A stretch of 46,281 bases of DNA, from assembly GCA_030694365.1 (NCBI GenBank), contig JAUXYM010000045.1:1-46281 (forward strand), given 5' to 3'. This stretch comes from Nevskia sp. GTDB lineage: Bacteria > Pseudomonadota > Gammaproteobacteria > Nevskiales > Nevskiaceae. Position 1 is the stretch's first letter; every line of letters starts with the position of its first letter. The translations under genes were made by a program, and so were the position numbers. Below the pieces are notes generated by a model. It saw only the letters and a list, made by a program, of their open reading frames with translations, was not told the DNA's origin and did no database searches. Shown here piece by piece: positions 1 through 9,295 of the stretch.

Positions 1-946
1 CGCCGGTGCCGCCCGCGGTGGTGCCACCGACGTCCGCCGGATCAACCGCGACGCAGGCCTGGATCACGCCGAGCTGGGCCAGTGCGTTGAGCGTAGAACC
101 GAAGCTGACGCGCAGTTCGTTGAATGGCTGGGCCGGCACGAAGCTGGCGAAGGTCGGCTGGGTGCTGCCAATGATTGCCGAGCCGAGCAGGTCCAGCGAC
201 AAGGTCGTGCTATCGGCGCTGGACTGGACCACACCATTGTTGACGGCGCTGACCCTGATCGTCTGCAGCAGCGTGGCGCTCAGCAGCGCGCCGGCCGGGT
301 CGAAGATCACGAAGCCGGCACGACGGCCCGCCGGATAGAGCGTTGCGGTGTCCTGCACCTGCAGTTCCGCCGAGCCGCCGAGCAGGCCAACCGGCGTGTT
401 CAGCGTCGAGATCGTGGTGATATCGGTATCGATGGAGTTTTCCGGCGTGCCGACCGTGCAGCCGATGCAGATGCCGTTCACCTCGCCTCTGGCGGTGGCG
501 TTCGGAATCTGGATCGGACGGAAGGTGCTCGAGGTCGGATTGCAGACGATGCCGCCAATGGTGCCACCGGTGGTGGTGCCGCCTGTGGTTCCCGAAGTTG
601 TGCCGCCCGTGGTGCCAGCGGTCGTGCCACCAGTATCGCCGGCAGTCGTGCCGCCGGTGGTCCCTGCCGTGGTTCCCGAAGTCGTACCACCCGTGGTGCC
701 AGCGGTAGTGCCACCGGTATCGCCGGCAGTCGTGCCGCCGGTCGTCCCTGCCGTGGTGCCCGAAGTGGTGCCGCCGGTGGTGCCTGCCGTGGTGCCGGAA
801 GTCGTACCACCGGTGGTACCGCCGGTCGTGCCCGAAGTCGTGCCGCCCAAGCCGCTGGCGTCATCGGCGCAGCCTGCAAGGCCGACGACCAGTGCCATCG
901 CGGCGGCGATCGGGATCTTGCGCATGCGCTTTTGAAGATTGTTCAT
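1..946 (-). CDS. Lipoprotein with Gly-Thr-Thr repeat tract, incomplete at window edge
   Basis: The reading frame is open from an ATG at 946 to the left edge, with no stop codon, so the 3' end lies outside the window. The first 26 residues form a lipoprotein signal: basic start, hydrophobic stretch, and the lipobox L-A-G-C, with the Cys predicted to be lipidated. After a short ADDASG segment come about 95 residues made almost only of Gly, Thr, Ser and Ala in GGTT/SGTT/AGTT blocks with two GDT variants. A folded domain without repeats follows (about 180 residues seen), containing two C-x(2)-C-type cysteines near VNGICIGCTVG. The last visible residues return to a GGTTAGGT block. The Thr-rich part looks like a flexible, possibly glycosylated, cell-surface linker. 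I do not recognise the globular part. Neighbouring genes encode outer-membrane OmpA proteins, consistent with a cell-envelope role. Confidence 0.75.
   Translation of the reverse strand, partial: MNNLQKRMRKIPIAAAMALVVGLAGCADDASGLGGTTSGTTGGTTGGTTSGTTAGTTGGTTSGTTAGTTGGTTAGDTGGTTAGTTGGTTSGTTAGTTGGTTAGDTGGTTAGTTGGTTSGTTGGTTTGGTIGGIVCNPTSSTFRPIQIPNATARGEVNGICIGCTVGTPENSIDTDITTISTLNTPVGLLGGSAELQVQDTATLYPAGRRAGFVIFDPAGALLSATLLQTIRVSAVNNGVVQSSADSTTLSLDLLGSAIIGSTQPTFASFVPAQPFNELRVSFGSTLNALAQLGVIQACVAVDPADVGGTTAGGTG
559..847. repeat. Tandem repeat coding the Gly-Thr-Thr tract
   Basis: Degenerate 12-base units (minus-strand sense GGC-ACC-ACG-type codons) are organised into a higher-order unit of 84 bases that occurs about twice; the phrase CCCGTGGTGCCAGCGGT recurs at that spacing near 607 and 691. 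Because the units are multiples of three, changes in copy number keep the lipoprotein frame. The opposite strand is also open (Pro-Val-rich) but only as a by-product of the repeat. Confidence 0.8.
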
Positions 947-985
947 GGTGCTCTCCACTACATTGTCTGGTTGAGGACGACGGGC

Positions 986-2053
986 TTATCGAACGCCGAT
1001 GACCTTGAATTCAGTGCGGCGATTCAACTCGCAATCGTCTTCACTGGTTTCCGGGTTGATCAGCAAGCGCGATTCGCCGTAGCCGACCGCCGTCAACTGC
1101 TCCGGTCTCGCACCCTGCGAAATCAGATAGCTGCGGACGGAATTGGAACGGGCCTGCGACAGTTTCTGGTTGTAGGCATCGCTGCCCTTGGAATCGGTAT
1201 GTCCGCCGACTTCGACGGTCAGTGACGGCTGGCCGACGAAAGCCTTGACCACGGTATCGAGCACCGCTTCGGCGTTCGGCGTCAGGCGTGCCTTGTTGAA
1301 CTCGAAGGTAACGCCCTTCAGCTCGATGATCTGATCCGGAATCACGCAACCTTCAGCGTCGACCTTCAGACCGCGCGGCGTATCCGGGCACTTGTCGAGT
1401 TCGTCGACGACGGTGTCGCCGTCGGTGTCGATGAACGGACGCGGTACTTCGCGTATCACTTCGACAACTTTCGGTTCCGGGGCCGGGACGGTGACAGTGC
1501 TCGACGAGCTGCGGCCGAGCGGGAATTCCAGGCCCAGGGCAATGCGGACATCTTCATTGCCGGCGCGGAATTCGTCGCGGATGTAGCGGCCTTCCAGGCG
1601 CACGCGGATGCCGTGATAGAGGTCGGCGCTGACCAGACCGGCACCAGCACCGTAGATCACGCTGGCGGCGTCGCGGTTGTCCGGGGTCACATCGTTGTAG
1701 GCGCCGCCGACGCCGAGCAGCAGGAACGGATATACCGGCGACGAACCGTGCCGCTGGGTGATCGTGTAGACCAGATCGACCATGCCGCTGTACTGGTAGA
1801 AGTCGGTGCCGTTGCCATCGCCGGTCGCGTAGATCGCCGCGTGACCGTTGGCTTCGATGCCGATGTGCGGCGTCAGCGAGTGACCGTAGAGCAGCGATAG
1901 GCCGCTGCCGCTGCGAATGCCGGTGCGGGCTTTATCGGGAATTTCGTAGCTGGGCAGCACGCTGATGTACTCGTGCTCACCCACATCTCCTTCGCCGTGG
2001 GCAAGGGCACCGCCGCTGGCGAGCACCGTTGCCGCAATCAATGCATTGCGCAT
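986..2053 (-). CDS. OmpA-family outer-membrane protein (paralogue 1)
   Basis: A 355-residue protein. The start is set at the ATG at 2053, which gives a normal signal peptide (MRNALIAATVLASGGALAHG) and has GGGAAAAAC just upstream; a longer frame to 2143 would place non-signal sequence in front. Residues of about 25-190 are an alternating pattern fitting a small beta-barrel. Then comes an acidic thrombospondin-3-like calcium-binding motif (DTDGDTVVDELDKCPDTPRG) and a C-terminal OmpA domain with the peptidoglycan-binding signature GGHTDSKGSDAYNQKLSQAR. The family anchors the outer membrane to peptidoglycan. It shares the calcium motif and the OmpA domain with the next gene, so the two are tandem paralogues with divergent barrels. 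The 214-base gap to the next gene contains that gene's terminator, so this one probably has its own promoter. Confidence 0.9.
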   Translation of the reverse strand: MRNALIAATVLASGGALAHGEGDVGEHEYISVLPSYEIPDKARTGIRSGSGLSLLYGHSLTPHIGIEANGHAAIYATGDGNGTDFYQYSGMVDLVYTITQRHGSSPVYPFLLLGVGGAYNDVTPDNRDAASVIYGAGAGLVSADLYHGIRVRLEGRYIRDEFRAGNEDVRIALGLEFPLGRSSSSTVTVPAPEPKVVEVIREVPRPFIDTDGDTVVDELDKCPDTPRGLKVDAEGCVIPDQIIELKGVTFEFNKARLTPNAEAVLDTVVKAFVGQPSLTVEVGGHTDSKGSDAYNQKLSQARSNSVRSYLISQGARPEQLTAVGYGESRLLINPETSEDDCELNRRTEFKVIGVR

Positions 2054-2225
2054 GTTTTTCCCTGTATGAGCCTGTTCTGAATTGAACGGCGCGGCTCCCG
2101 CTAAACCCCCCGCTGCAGGGCCGCAGAATGAGCACCGAACCACCCAAAGTCAATTATTTGACAGCAATAAGCTTGCCGACCAAGTCGTCGGGTTTACCTA
2201 ACTAATCAAGCCTTTGTGACGCAAT

Positions 2226-2264
2226 GACGACGAACCCCCGGCGATCGGCAAGGGGTTCGTCGTC
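2226..2264 (-). terminator. Stem-loop after the second OmpA gene
   Basis: A perfect 13-bp inverted repeat (GACGACGAACCCC and its complement) with a 13-base loop lies 3 bases beyond the stop codon at 2268. There is no strong T-run after it on the minus strand, so it may be a weak intrinsic terminator or an mRNA-stabilising hairpin. Confidence 0.65.
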
Positions 2265-2267
2265 GTC

Positions 2268-3356
2268 TCAACGTGCCTTGACCCGGAACTCGACGCGACG
2301 GTTCAGCAGGTAGTCGTCCTGGTTCCGCTCCGGCTTGATCTTCAGCTGCGATTCGCCATAACCAACCGCCTTCAGCTGCTCGGCCGAAACGCCCTTGTCG
2401 ATCAGGTAGCTGCGCACGGCATCGGCGCGGCCCTGCGACAGCTTCTGGTTGTAGGCCGCAGAGCCCTGGCTGTCGGTGTGACCGGCGATCTCGACCTGCA
2501 GCGAGCGCTGACCGGCCATGCCCTTGGCAATGACATCGAGCACCGACTGCGCATTCGGACGCAGCTTGGTCTCGTCGAGATTGAAGGTGACGCCGCGCAG
2601 TTCGAGTAGCTGGCCGGCGAGGATGCAACCTTCAGCGTCGACCTTCAGGCCGCGCGGCGTATCCGGGCACTTGTCGAGTTCGTCGATCACGGTATCGCCG
2701 TCGGTGTCGATGAACGGACGCGGCACTTCCTTCTCGATCTCGATGATCTTGGTCGCTTGCGGCGTGAACAGGGTGGTCAGCGATTCGCGGACGCGGCCGA
2801 GCGGGATTTCTAGGCCGATGCCGACGCTGGGATCGCCGTAGCCGCTTCTGTAGGTCGAGTAGGTGTAACGGGCTTCGCCGCGAATCCGGATGTTGTGGAA
2901 TACCGGCTGGGTGACGAAACCGACGCCGGCGTTGAACGCGAAGCTGGAATCGTCACGGGCGTTGATCGCCACGTCATCGCTGTGCGCGGCAATACCGATC
3001 AGAGCAAACGGAGTCAGCGGACGTTCGTCACGGCGATCCCAAGGGGTCACGGTCACATCGACGCCGCCGGAAACCTGATAGAAGTCCGAGCCCTTGCCGC
3101 GTCCGGTTTCGAACAGCGAGAACGCGGCCCGACCTTCCACCGACAGCAGTTCGTGGAACTGGTTGCCGTAGCTGATGGCGACCCCGCCGCCGATGTTGTC
3201 GGTCCCGCGGCCATTGTCGGGGAACGCCGCAGCGGCGATCACGCTGACGTAATCGTTGGAGGTATAGACGAGGCGATCGCGGATGATCGGTTCACCTTCG
3301 GCCAGCGCCGCGCTGCTGGCGCAGATCAAGGTCAAGGTCACGAGATTCTTGAGCAT
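2268..3356 (-). CDS. OmpA-family outer-membrane protein (paralogue 2)
   Basis: A 362-residue protein with signal peptide MLKNLVTLTLICASSAALAEG and a good ribosome site (AGGAAGGGAA) directly before the ATG at 3356. Layout matches paralogue 1: barrel-like N-terminal half, linker EIEKEVPRPFIDTDGDTVID followed by the DKCPDTPRG calcium motif, and a C-terminal OmpA domain with AGHTDSQGSAAYNQKLSQGR. The family links the outer membrane non-covalently to peptidoglycan. The C-terminal halves of the two proteins are far more alike than the barrels, as expected of a duplicated gene whose exposed part has diverged. Confidence 0.9.
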   Translation of the reverse strand: MLKNLVTLTLICASSAALAEGEPIIRDRLVYTSNDYVSVIAAAAFPDNGRGTDNIGGGVAISYGNQFHELLSVEGRAAFSLFETGRGKGSDFYQVSGGVDVTVTPWDRRDERPLTPFALIGIAAHSDDVAINARDDSSFAFNAGVGFVTQPVFHNIRIRGEARYTYSTYRSGYGDPSVGIGLEIPLGRVRESLTTLFTPQATKIIEIEKEVPRPFIDTDGDTVIDELDKCPDTPRGLKVDAEGCILAGQLLELRGVTFNLDETKLRPNAQSVLDVIAKGMAGQRSLQVEIAGHTDSQGSAAYNQKLSQGRADAVRSYLIDKGVSAEQLKAVGYGESQLKIKPERNQDDYLLNRRVEFRVKAR

Positions 3357-3513
3357 TTCCCTTCCTGAGTCGATGTAATCAGTTACTGCAGCGGCGGTCA
3401 GCGCAGGACGCTTGCCGAGATTTTTAACGCTTATTTGCTGACAGTTTGGCCATCGGCCGCGCCAGCGTCAAAGGGGGGGCAATTTTGCAAGATTCGAGCC
3501 CTTCGGCAAGTGC

Positions 3514-4791
3514 TCAAAAACGACTGGGAGTGTACGGCTTCAGGTCCATTGACGGCGTTCGATCAGCCAGCAATTCCGATACCAGCTGGCCGGTAATCGC
3601 CGACAGACTGACGCCGAGCATGCCGTGACCGGTGGCCAGGGTCAGATTGGCCAGATGCGGCGCACGGCCGATGATCGGCAAGTCGTCCGGCGTCATCGGC
3701 CGCCAGCCGTACCACTCTTCTTCGACGGTCGGTCCGACCGGCTCCAGCAGGTATTCCGCAGCACCGCGCGCCAGCGCATCGAGCCGCAGGCGGTTTAGTC
3801 GGCTGTCGTAGCCGGCGAATTCCATCGTGCTGCCGAGCCGGTAGCCGGAATCCCAGGCGGTGACGCAGACGCTGCGCTCCTTCAGCACCATCGGGATCAC
3901 CGGCGCGACGTCGGGCCGGCTGTAGGTGATCGAATAGCCCTTGCCCGGCTGGATCGGAATCTTCAGGCCCAGGGCCCGTCCGAACTGCGGCGACCAGGCA
4001 CCGAGGGCGAGCACGACATCGCGGCCGCTATAGCGACCGTTGGCGGTTTGCACGGCGTCGATCCGGCCGTTGGCGGTTTCGAAACCGGTGATCGGCACGC
4101 CCTGCTCGATGACGCCGCCGGCGTCCCGGACGGCGCGTACCAGCTCGGCGATATAGGTACTCGGCCGCAGCCGCGCGTCGTCGGGATGAAAGTAGCCGCC
4201 GGCCACCGAGGCGTTCAGCGCCGGTTCCTTGGCGCGCAGCGCCTGGCCGTCCAGACCTTCGCAGGGAATGCCGAGCGAGCGCAGCAGCGCGGCGTCGCCG
4301 GCCGCCTGCTGGTAGCCGGCCGCCTCGCGATAGACGTACAGCGTGCCGCTGCGCTCGAACTCGCAGGCCATGCCTTCGTCGGCGATCAGTTGTTCGAGGC
4401 GCAGACGCGAGGCCTTGAGCAAGAGCGACTTGGTCTGCGCCGTGGCCAGGAAATCGCGCGGGTTGCACAGCTTCGCGAAACGCAGCAGCCAGCCGAGCAG
4501 TGCCGGGTCGAGGCTCGGTTTGATGCGCAGCGGTGCATCGGCCTTGAGCATCCACTTCAGCGCCTTGGCCAGTGTGCCGGGCGCATGCAGCGGCAGATGG
4601 CTCGGGGTGATGGTGCCGCAGTTGCCGTGGCTGGCGGCGCTGCCCGGGGCTTTCTGTTCCAGCACCGTCACCGCCCGGCCGGCGCGCAGGCAGAACAGCG
4701 CCACGCTGAGGCCGATGACGCCACCGCCGAGAATCAGGACATCGCTGGAGCGGGCAGAAGCGCTGGCGGGCTGGGAGTTGCTGTTGTTCAT
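3514..4791 (-). CDS. D-amino-acid dehydrogenase-like FAD oxidoreductase (DadA family)
   Basis: A 425-residue protein when started at the ATG at 4791 (MNNSNSQPASASARSSDVLI). An upstream in-frame ATG at 4896 would add an Arg/Ser-rich stretch that does not look like protein, so it is not used, although the ribosome site at 4791 is weak. The N-terminal Rossmann motif ILGGGVIGLSVA with a following acidic VLE binds FAD; SHGNCGTITPSH follows, and the C-terminal part has GWRPMTPDDLPIIGRAP and TGHGMLGVSLS, all typical of DadA/glycine-oxidase-type enzymes. The likely reaction is oxidative deamination of D-amino acids (or a related amine) to 2-oxo acids, with electrons passed to the respiratory chain. 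The substrate cannot be told from sequence. No alanine racemase gene is adjacent. It is transcribed away from glnE. Confidence 0.85.
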   Translation of the reverse strand: MNNSNSQPASASARSSDVLILGGGVIGLSVALFCLRAGRAVTVLEQKAPGSAASHGNCGTITPSHLPLHAPGTLAKALKWMLKADAPLRIKPSLDPALLGWLLRFAKLCNPRDFLATAQTKSLLLKASRLRLEQLIADEGMACEFERSGTLYVYREAAGYQQAAGDAALLRSLGIPCEGLDGQALRAKEPALNASVAGGYFHPDDARLRPSTYIAELVRAVRDAGGVIEQGVPITGFETANGRIDAVQTANGRYSGRDVVLALGAWSPQFGRALGLKIPIQPGKGYSITYSRPDVAPVIPMVLKERSVCVTAWDSGYRLGSTMEFAGYDSRLNRLRLDALARGAAEYLLEPVGPTVEEEWYGWRPMTPDDLPIIGRAPHLANLTLATGHGMLGVSLSAITGQLVSELLADRTPSMDLKPYTPSRF

Positions 4792-4973
4792 CGAGGAGCT
4801 GGAACCGGGCACGGACGAGGCTCGCGCCGGACGGCGGCCGAGCGCGCGGACTATAGAGCGGGCGGGATTTCCATTCAGCCCCCTGTCAGCCCCCATGTCA
4901 GCCCGCGGCTGCCCGGAATCATCGGTGTCGAAGGCTACACTCGCGCACCATTTCGATGCTGCCGCCCTGATCG

Positions 4974-7745
4974 ATGAGCGCTTCCGACCTGCTGGCCCGC
5001 GTAGTCACCGCCAGTCCTTTCGTCGCTTCGGTGTTCCGGCGCGAGCAAGCCTGGGCCGATGCCGCCTGGGCCAATGACGAGTTCGCCGCTGCGCTGCCGC
5101 CGGTCGCCGGGCGGCTGGCGGCAGCACTTGCCGGCATCGCCGACGAAGCCGCGCTGATGCGCGCGCTGCGCCGCTTCCGCAATCGCGAGATGGCCCGCAT
5201 CGCGGTGCGCGACATCGCCGGCTACGCGATGCTGGACACCACGCTCGGCGATCTGTCCGATCTCGCCGATGCCGCCATCGACGTCACCATGAGCTTCGTC
5301 GCCGGCACGCTGCAGGCCCGCCACGGCCGTCCGATCGCGGCCGATGGCGCGCTGGCAACGCCGTTCGTGCTCGGCATGGGCAAGCTCGGCGGCCGCGAGC
5401 TGAACTTCTCCAGCGATATCGACCTGATCTTCGGCTACACCGCCAACGGCGAGACGGTTTCTGAAAAGGGGGGCACTCGCTCGCTGGCCAACGAGGAGTA
5501 CTTCGCCAAGCTGGCCCGCGACACCTCCCGAATCCTGGCGTCGACGACCCAGGACGGTTTCGTGTTCCGCGTCGACACCCTGCTGCGGCCGTTCGGCAGC
5601 GTCGGCCCGTTCGCGGCCTCGGCTTCAGCGATGGAGGACTACTACCAGATCCATGGCCGCGAATGGGAGCGCTACGCGATGGTCAAGGCGCGGCCCTGCG
5701 CCGGTGATCTCGCCGCCGGCCGCGCGCTGCTCGATCGCCTGCGGCCGTTCGTCTATCGCCGCTACCTCGACTACGGCGCGCTCAATTCGCTGCGCGAGCT
5801 GAAAGGCCTGATCGACCGCGATGCCCAGGCCAAGGGCGCGGCCGACAACCTCAAGCTCGGCCCCGGCGGCATTCGCGAAGTGGAGTTCATCGTCCAGTTG
5901 TTCCAGCTCACCCGAGGCGGCCAGGACGCCCGCCTGCGCGATGCCCGGCTGCGGCCAGTGCTCGCCTATCTCGGCGAGGCCGGTCTGCTGCCGGCGGCGT
6001 CCGCGCAATCGCTCGATGCCGCCTACGTGCTGCTGCGCCGCGCCGAGAACGCCGTGCAGTTGCATGGCGATCTGCAGACCCACGTACTGCCGACCGACGC
6101 CACCGCACGCGCGGCGTTCGCGGCGGCACTCGGCAGCGCCGATTACGCCGCCGCGATGCTGCCGCTGGAAGCCGCTCGCCAGCGCGTGCGCCGCGAGTTC
6201 GAACGCTTGTTTGCGGCGCCGGAAAAAACGCCGCAGACGCGATCCTTCGACAGCGCCGCCGGCGAAGCCTGGGGCGCGTCGGCCGAAGACCTGGAAACGC
6301 TGGCGGCACAGGGCTTCGGCGACGGTGCCGCGCGGGTCGCCAAAGCGCTGACCGATCTGCGTCTGTCGCGGCAGATGCGCACCCTGAGCGATGCCGCTCA
6401 GCAGCGTCTGCGCAGCTTGTTGCCGCTGCTGCTCGATGAAGCGATCAAGCAGCCGGCGCCGGCGGTGGCCGCGACGCGGGTGCTCGAAGTGATCGCTTCG
6501 ATCCTCGGCCGCAGCCCTTATCTGATCCTGTTGCACGATTCCGCCGTCGCCCGCGCCGCGTTGCTGCGCCTGTGCGCCGCCAGCCCCTGGCTGACCACCT
6601 TGCTGGCGCGCACGCCGGCGCTGCTCGACGCGTTGCTCGATCCTCGGCTGGCCACCGAGGCGCCGTCGAAAGCCCAGCTGCGCGAGGAGCTGGCGACGCG
6701 CTACGGCCACCTCGAAGTCCGCGATGTCGAAGCCCAGATGGATGTGCTGCGCCGCTATCGCCAGGAGATGACCTTGCGCATCGCCGCCAGCGATCTGTCC
6801 GGCAGCCTGCCGCTGGTCCAGGTCAGCGATCGGCTGACCTGGCTGGCCGAAGCGATCGTCGATCGTGCCCTCGCCAGCGCCTGGGCGCAGCTCGTCGAAG
6901 CGCACGGCGAGCCCTGCCACGGCGATGGCCGCCCGGCCGGTTTCGCGATCCTCGGCTACGGCAAGTTCGGCTCGATCGAACTCGGCTACGGCTCCGATCT
7001 CGACCTGGTGTTCGTCTACGACTGCGACGTTCCGGATGCCGCCACCAACGGCGCGCGGCCGTCGACCAATGCCCAGTTCTTTGCCCGACTCGGCCAGCGC
7101 ATCGTCCATTACCTGGCCACCCAGACGTCGGCCGGCCGCGCTTACGAGATCGATCTGCAACTACGGCCCAGCGGCAACTCCGGCCTGGTGGTCAGCGGCT
7201 TGCCGAGTTTCGCCCGTTATCAGCGTGAAGCGGCCTGGACCTGGGAACATCAGGCGCTGCTGCGGGCGCGAACCGTTGCCGGCAGTGACGCGCTCTGTGT
7301 GGCGATCGCCGATGTCCGCCGCGAGGTGCTGTGCCGGGTTCGCGATGTCGACGCCCTGCGCCGCGAAGTGGTCGAGATGCGCGCCAAGATGCGGGTCAGC
7401 CTGGACAAGCGCACGGCCGGCAAGTGGGACGTCAAGCAGGGCAGCGGCGGCCTGATCGACGCCGAGTTCCTGACCCAGTACCTGTGCCTGCGCGATGGCC
7501 ACCAGGACGCGCGGCTGATCGAATACACCGACAACTGGCGGCAACTCGAAGCGCTGGCCGATGCAGGGCGGATCACCGCCGAGCAGAAGGACAGCCTGCT
7601 GTCTGCCACCCGCGCCTATCGCGGCTGGCTGCACCGTCGCGCCTTGCAGCAGGCCGATGGTCTGGCCGATCAGGCAGACTTTGCCGAAGCGCGCGCCGCC
7701 GTCGCGGCGTTGTGGCAGCAACTTGTCATTGGAGAAGTGCAGTGA
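4974..7745 (+). CDS. glnE: Bifunctional glutamine synthetase adenylyltransferase/deadenylase
   Basis: A 923-residue protein of usual family length. There are two nucleotidyltransferase domains. The first has [20 protein letters not shown] at about residues 134-153, with the paired Asp of the metal site. The second has [20 protein letters not shown] at about residues 661-680. Each is followed by a helical GlnD-like region. The N-terminal domain removes AMP from glutamine synthetase and the C-terminal domain adds it, under control of PII protein, so this enzyme tunes nitrogen assimilation. The 3' end overlaps hldD by 4 bases, implying translational coupling. The large opposite-strand frame here is a codon-bias shadow. 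Confidence 0.96.
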   Translation: MSASDLLARVVTASPFVASVFRREQAWADAAWANDEFAAALPPVAGRLAAALAGIADEAALMRALRRFRNREMARIAVRDIAGYAMLDTTLGDLSDLADAAIDVTMSFVAGTLQARHGRPIAADGALATPFVLGMGKLGGRELNFSSDIDLIFGYTANGETVSEKGGTRSLANEEYFAKLARDTSRILASTTQDGFVFRVDTLLRPFGSVGPFAASASAMEDYYQIHGREWERYAMVKARPCAGDLAAGRALLDRLRPFVYRRYLDYGALNSLRELKGLIDRDAQAKGAADNLKLGPGGIREVEFIVQLFQLTRGGQDARLRDARLRPVLAYLGEAGLLPAASAQSLDAAYVLLRRAENAVQLHGDLQTHVLPTDATARAAFAAALGSADYAAAMLPLEAARQRVRREFERLFAAPEKTPQTRSFDSAAGEAWGASAEDLETLAAQGFGDGAARVAKALTDLRLSRQMRTLSDAAQQRLRSLLPLLLDEAIKQPAPAVAATRVLEVIASILGRSPYLILLHDSAVARAALLRLCAASPWLTTLLARTPALLDALLDPRLATEAPSKAQLREELATRYGHLEVRDVEAQMDVLRRYRQEMTLRIAASDLSGSLPLVQVSDRLTWLAEAIVDRALASAWAQLVEAHGEPCHGDGRPAGFAILGYGKFGSIELGYGSDLDLVFVYDCDVPDAATNGARPSTNAQFFARLGQRIVHYLATQTSAGRAYEIDLQLRPSGNSGLVVSGLPSFARYQREAAWTWEHQALLRARTVAGSDALCVAIADVRREVLCRVRDVDALRREVVEMRAKMRVSLDKRTAGKWDVKQGSGGLIDAEFLTQYLCLRDGHQDARLIEYTDNWRQLEALADAGRITAEQKDSLLSATRAYRGWLHRRALQQADGLADQADFAEARAAVAALWQQLVIGEVQ

Positions 7746-8677
7746 TCGTCGTCACCGGAGCCGCCGGCTTCATCGGATCGAACATCGTCCTCGGCCTCAA
7801 CGCCCGCGGTCGCAGCGACATCATCGCCGTCGACGACTTAAGCGACGGCACCAAGTTCCGCAACCTCGCCGACGGCGACATCGCCGACTACCTCGACAAG
7901 GACGAGTTCCTGGCCCGCATCGAAAGCGGCGATCTGCCGAAGATCCACGCGATCTTCCATCAGGGTGCCTGCTCGGCGACCACCGAGTGGAACGGCAAGT
8001 ACATGATGGACGTCAACTACCACTGCTCGAAGCGCCTGCTGCACTACTGCCAGGTGCATCGGGTGCCGTATTTCTACGCCAGCTCGGCTTCGGTCTACGG
8101 CATGGGCAGCAATGGTTTTCGCGAGGAGCGCGGCTGCGAGCAGCCGCTGAATGTCTACGCCTACTCGAAGTTCCTGTTCGATCAGTACCTGCGTCGCCAG
8201 TCACTGCAGTCGCAGGTGATCGGCCTGCGCTACTTCAACGTCTACGGCCCCAGAGAGCAGCACAAGGCCGGCATGGCCTCGACCGCCTTCCACTTCAACA
8301 ACCAGATCGTCAACGAGGGCTTCTGCCGACTGTTCGAAGGCAGCGACGGCTACGACAACGGCGGCCAGCGCCGCGACTTCATCCACGTCGACGATGTCGT
8401 CGCGATGAACCTGTGGTTCTGGGATCACCCGGAACATTCCGGCATCTACAACTGCGGCACCGGCCGCGCCCAGCCGTTCAACGACATCGCCAATGCGGTG
8501 ATCGCCTGGCATGGCAAGGGCTCGATCGACTACGTGCCGTTCCCGGACAACCTGCGTGGCCGCTACCAGAGCTTTACCGAAGCCAGCCATGACCAGCTAC
8601 GCGCGATCGGCTACGACCGCCCGTTCCTGACTGTCGAGGAAGGCGTCAAACGCTATCTGGATTGGCTGAACGCCTGA
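7742..8677 (+). CDS. hldD: ADP-L-glycero-D-manno-heptose 6-epimerase
   Basis: Starts with GTG at 7742, overlapping the glnE stop (GTGA), with GGAGAAG upstream; 311 residues, matching the family. The protein has the Rossmann motif [10 protein letters not shown] at residues 5-14, an active-site Ser in YASSASVYG and the catalytic pair Tyr139-x3-Lys143 (YAYSK). Later signatures include [20 protein letters not shown] and [12 protein letters not shown]. It epimerises ADP-D-glycero-D-manno-heptose to the L-form used for the lipopolysaccharide inner core, so the host is a Gram-negative with heptose-containing LPS. A longer in-frame ORF reaching back to 7331 is inside glnE and is not real. Confidence 0.95.
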   Translation: MIVVTGAAGFIGSNIVLGLNARGRSDIIAVDDLSDGTKFRNLADGDIADYLDKDEFLARIESGDLPKIHAIFHQGACSATTEWNGKYMMDVNYHCSKRLLHYCQVHRVPYFYASSASVYGMGSNGFREERGCEQPLNVYAYSKFLFDQYLRRQSLQSQVIGLRYFNVYGPREQHKAGMASTAFHFNNQIVNEGFCRLFEGSDGYDNGGQRRDFIHVDDVVAMNLWFWDHPEHSGIYNCGTGRAQPFNDIANAVIAWHGKGSIDYVPFPDNLRGRYQSFTEASHDQLRAIGYDRPFLTVEEGVKRYLDWLNA

Positions 8678-8706
8678 TCGCTGTCGGCTGAGGGGGCCGA
8701 GGCGGA

Positions 8707-8780
8707 TGGAGCGGGTGATGGGAATCGAACCCATGCCAGCAGCTTGGGAAGCTGCAGTTCTGCCATTGAACTACACCCGC
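8707..8780 (-). tRNA. tRNA-Gly, anticodon CCC
   Basis: The minus strand folds as a complete cloverleaf: acceptor GCGGGTG pairs with CACCCGC. The D-arm is GTTCAATGGCAGAAC and the anticodon stem is GCAGC/GCTGC. The loop TTCCCAA puts CCC at positions 34-36 (plus-strand 8746-8748), and the T-arm contains GGTTCGATTCC. The CCA end is encoded (8707-8709). It lies 29 bases after hldD on the opposite strand. No duplicated 3' tRNA fragment marking an integrated island was seen nearby. Confidence 0.95.
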
Positions 8781-8915
8781 TCGGGTGCGTTTCGCGGCGC
8801 AAGGATGCACCGGCCGGGACCGGCCTGACAAGCGCAGCGCGGCGATTGGCCGAGGTAATTGACGGAGGCCCGGTCGGGTAAACTTCGCGCACCTTTCGAG
8901 CTTTCTCCCGCTGCC

Positions 8916-9116
8916 ATGCAGATCATCGTCAATGACGAGTCCCGCGACGTGGCCGAAGCCGCCACCGTCGCCGCCGTGATCGACGCGCTGGGCCTCAGCA
9001 GCCAGCGCTGCGCCGCCGAACTGAACGGCGATATCGTGCCGCGCAGCAGCTGGGGCGAGCGCAAGCTGGTGGCCGGTGATCGTCTGGAAGTGGTGCGAGC
9101 AATTGGAGGAGGATGA
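8916..9116 (+). CDS. thiS: Sulfur carrier protein ThiS
   Basis: A 66-residue ubiquitin-fold protein beginning MQIIVNDESRDV and ending in the required Gly-Gly (AIGGG). Its C-terminal carboxylate is adenylated and turned into a thiocarboxylate that donates sulfur to the thiazole ring of thiamine. The ATG at 8916 gives the usual family length; a longer frame back to 8859 adds non-conserved residues. thiG follows 179 bases later, separated by a REP element. Confidence 0.93.
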   Translation: MQIIVNDESRDVAEAATVAAVIDALGLSSQRCAAELNGDIVPRSSWGERKLVAGDRLEVVRAIGGG

Positions 9117-9154
9117 CCGCGCGGCGCTGGTCTCCCGCCCTTCCAAGATGCTCA

Positions 9155-9239
9155 CGTCATTCCCGCGCAGGCGGGAATCCAGTTCTGAAGCGGCGTGCTA
9201 CGGCCAAAACTGGATGCCCGCCTTCGCGGGCATGACGGA
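9155..9239. repeat. REP-type palindromic repeat, family R1, copy 1 (inside thiS-thiG)
   Basis: An 85-base element bounded by CGTCATTCCCGCG and its near-complement CGCGGGCATGACGG. It is made of two short stems (TTCCCGC/GCGGGAA and TGCCCGC/GCGGGCA) and a longer inner inverted match (CCAGTT...AACTGG). Other copies of the family lie at 20508-20597 and 23601-23755. It sits between two genes expected to be co-transcribed. Confidence 0.85.
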
Positions 9240-9295
9240 ATTCTTATTTGTCTGCCTTGCCGTAGAACGCTTAGTCGCACTGATCGAGATTCGAG

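Noticed and set aside
559-847. CRISPR array
   Set aside because: The repeat is continuous, with 12- and 84-base periods, no spacers, and it is coding.
348-935. Pro-Val repeat protein of 195 residues on the plus strand
   Set aside because: It is the complement of the Gly-Thr-Thr repeat of the lipoprotein gene; no ribosome site, and the minus strand has a clear lipoprotein signal.
5625-7160. 511-residue frame opposite glnE
   Set aside because: Arg/Gly/Gln-rich shadow caused by GC codon bias; glnE motifs are intact on the plus strand.
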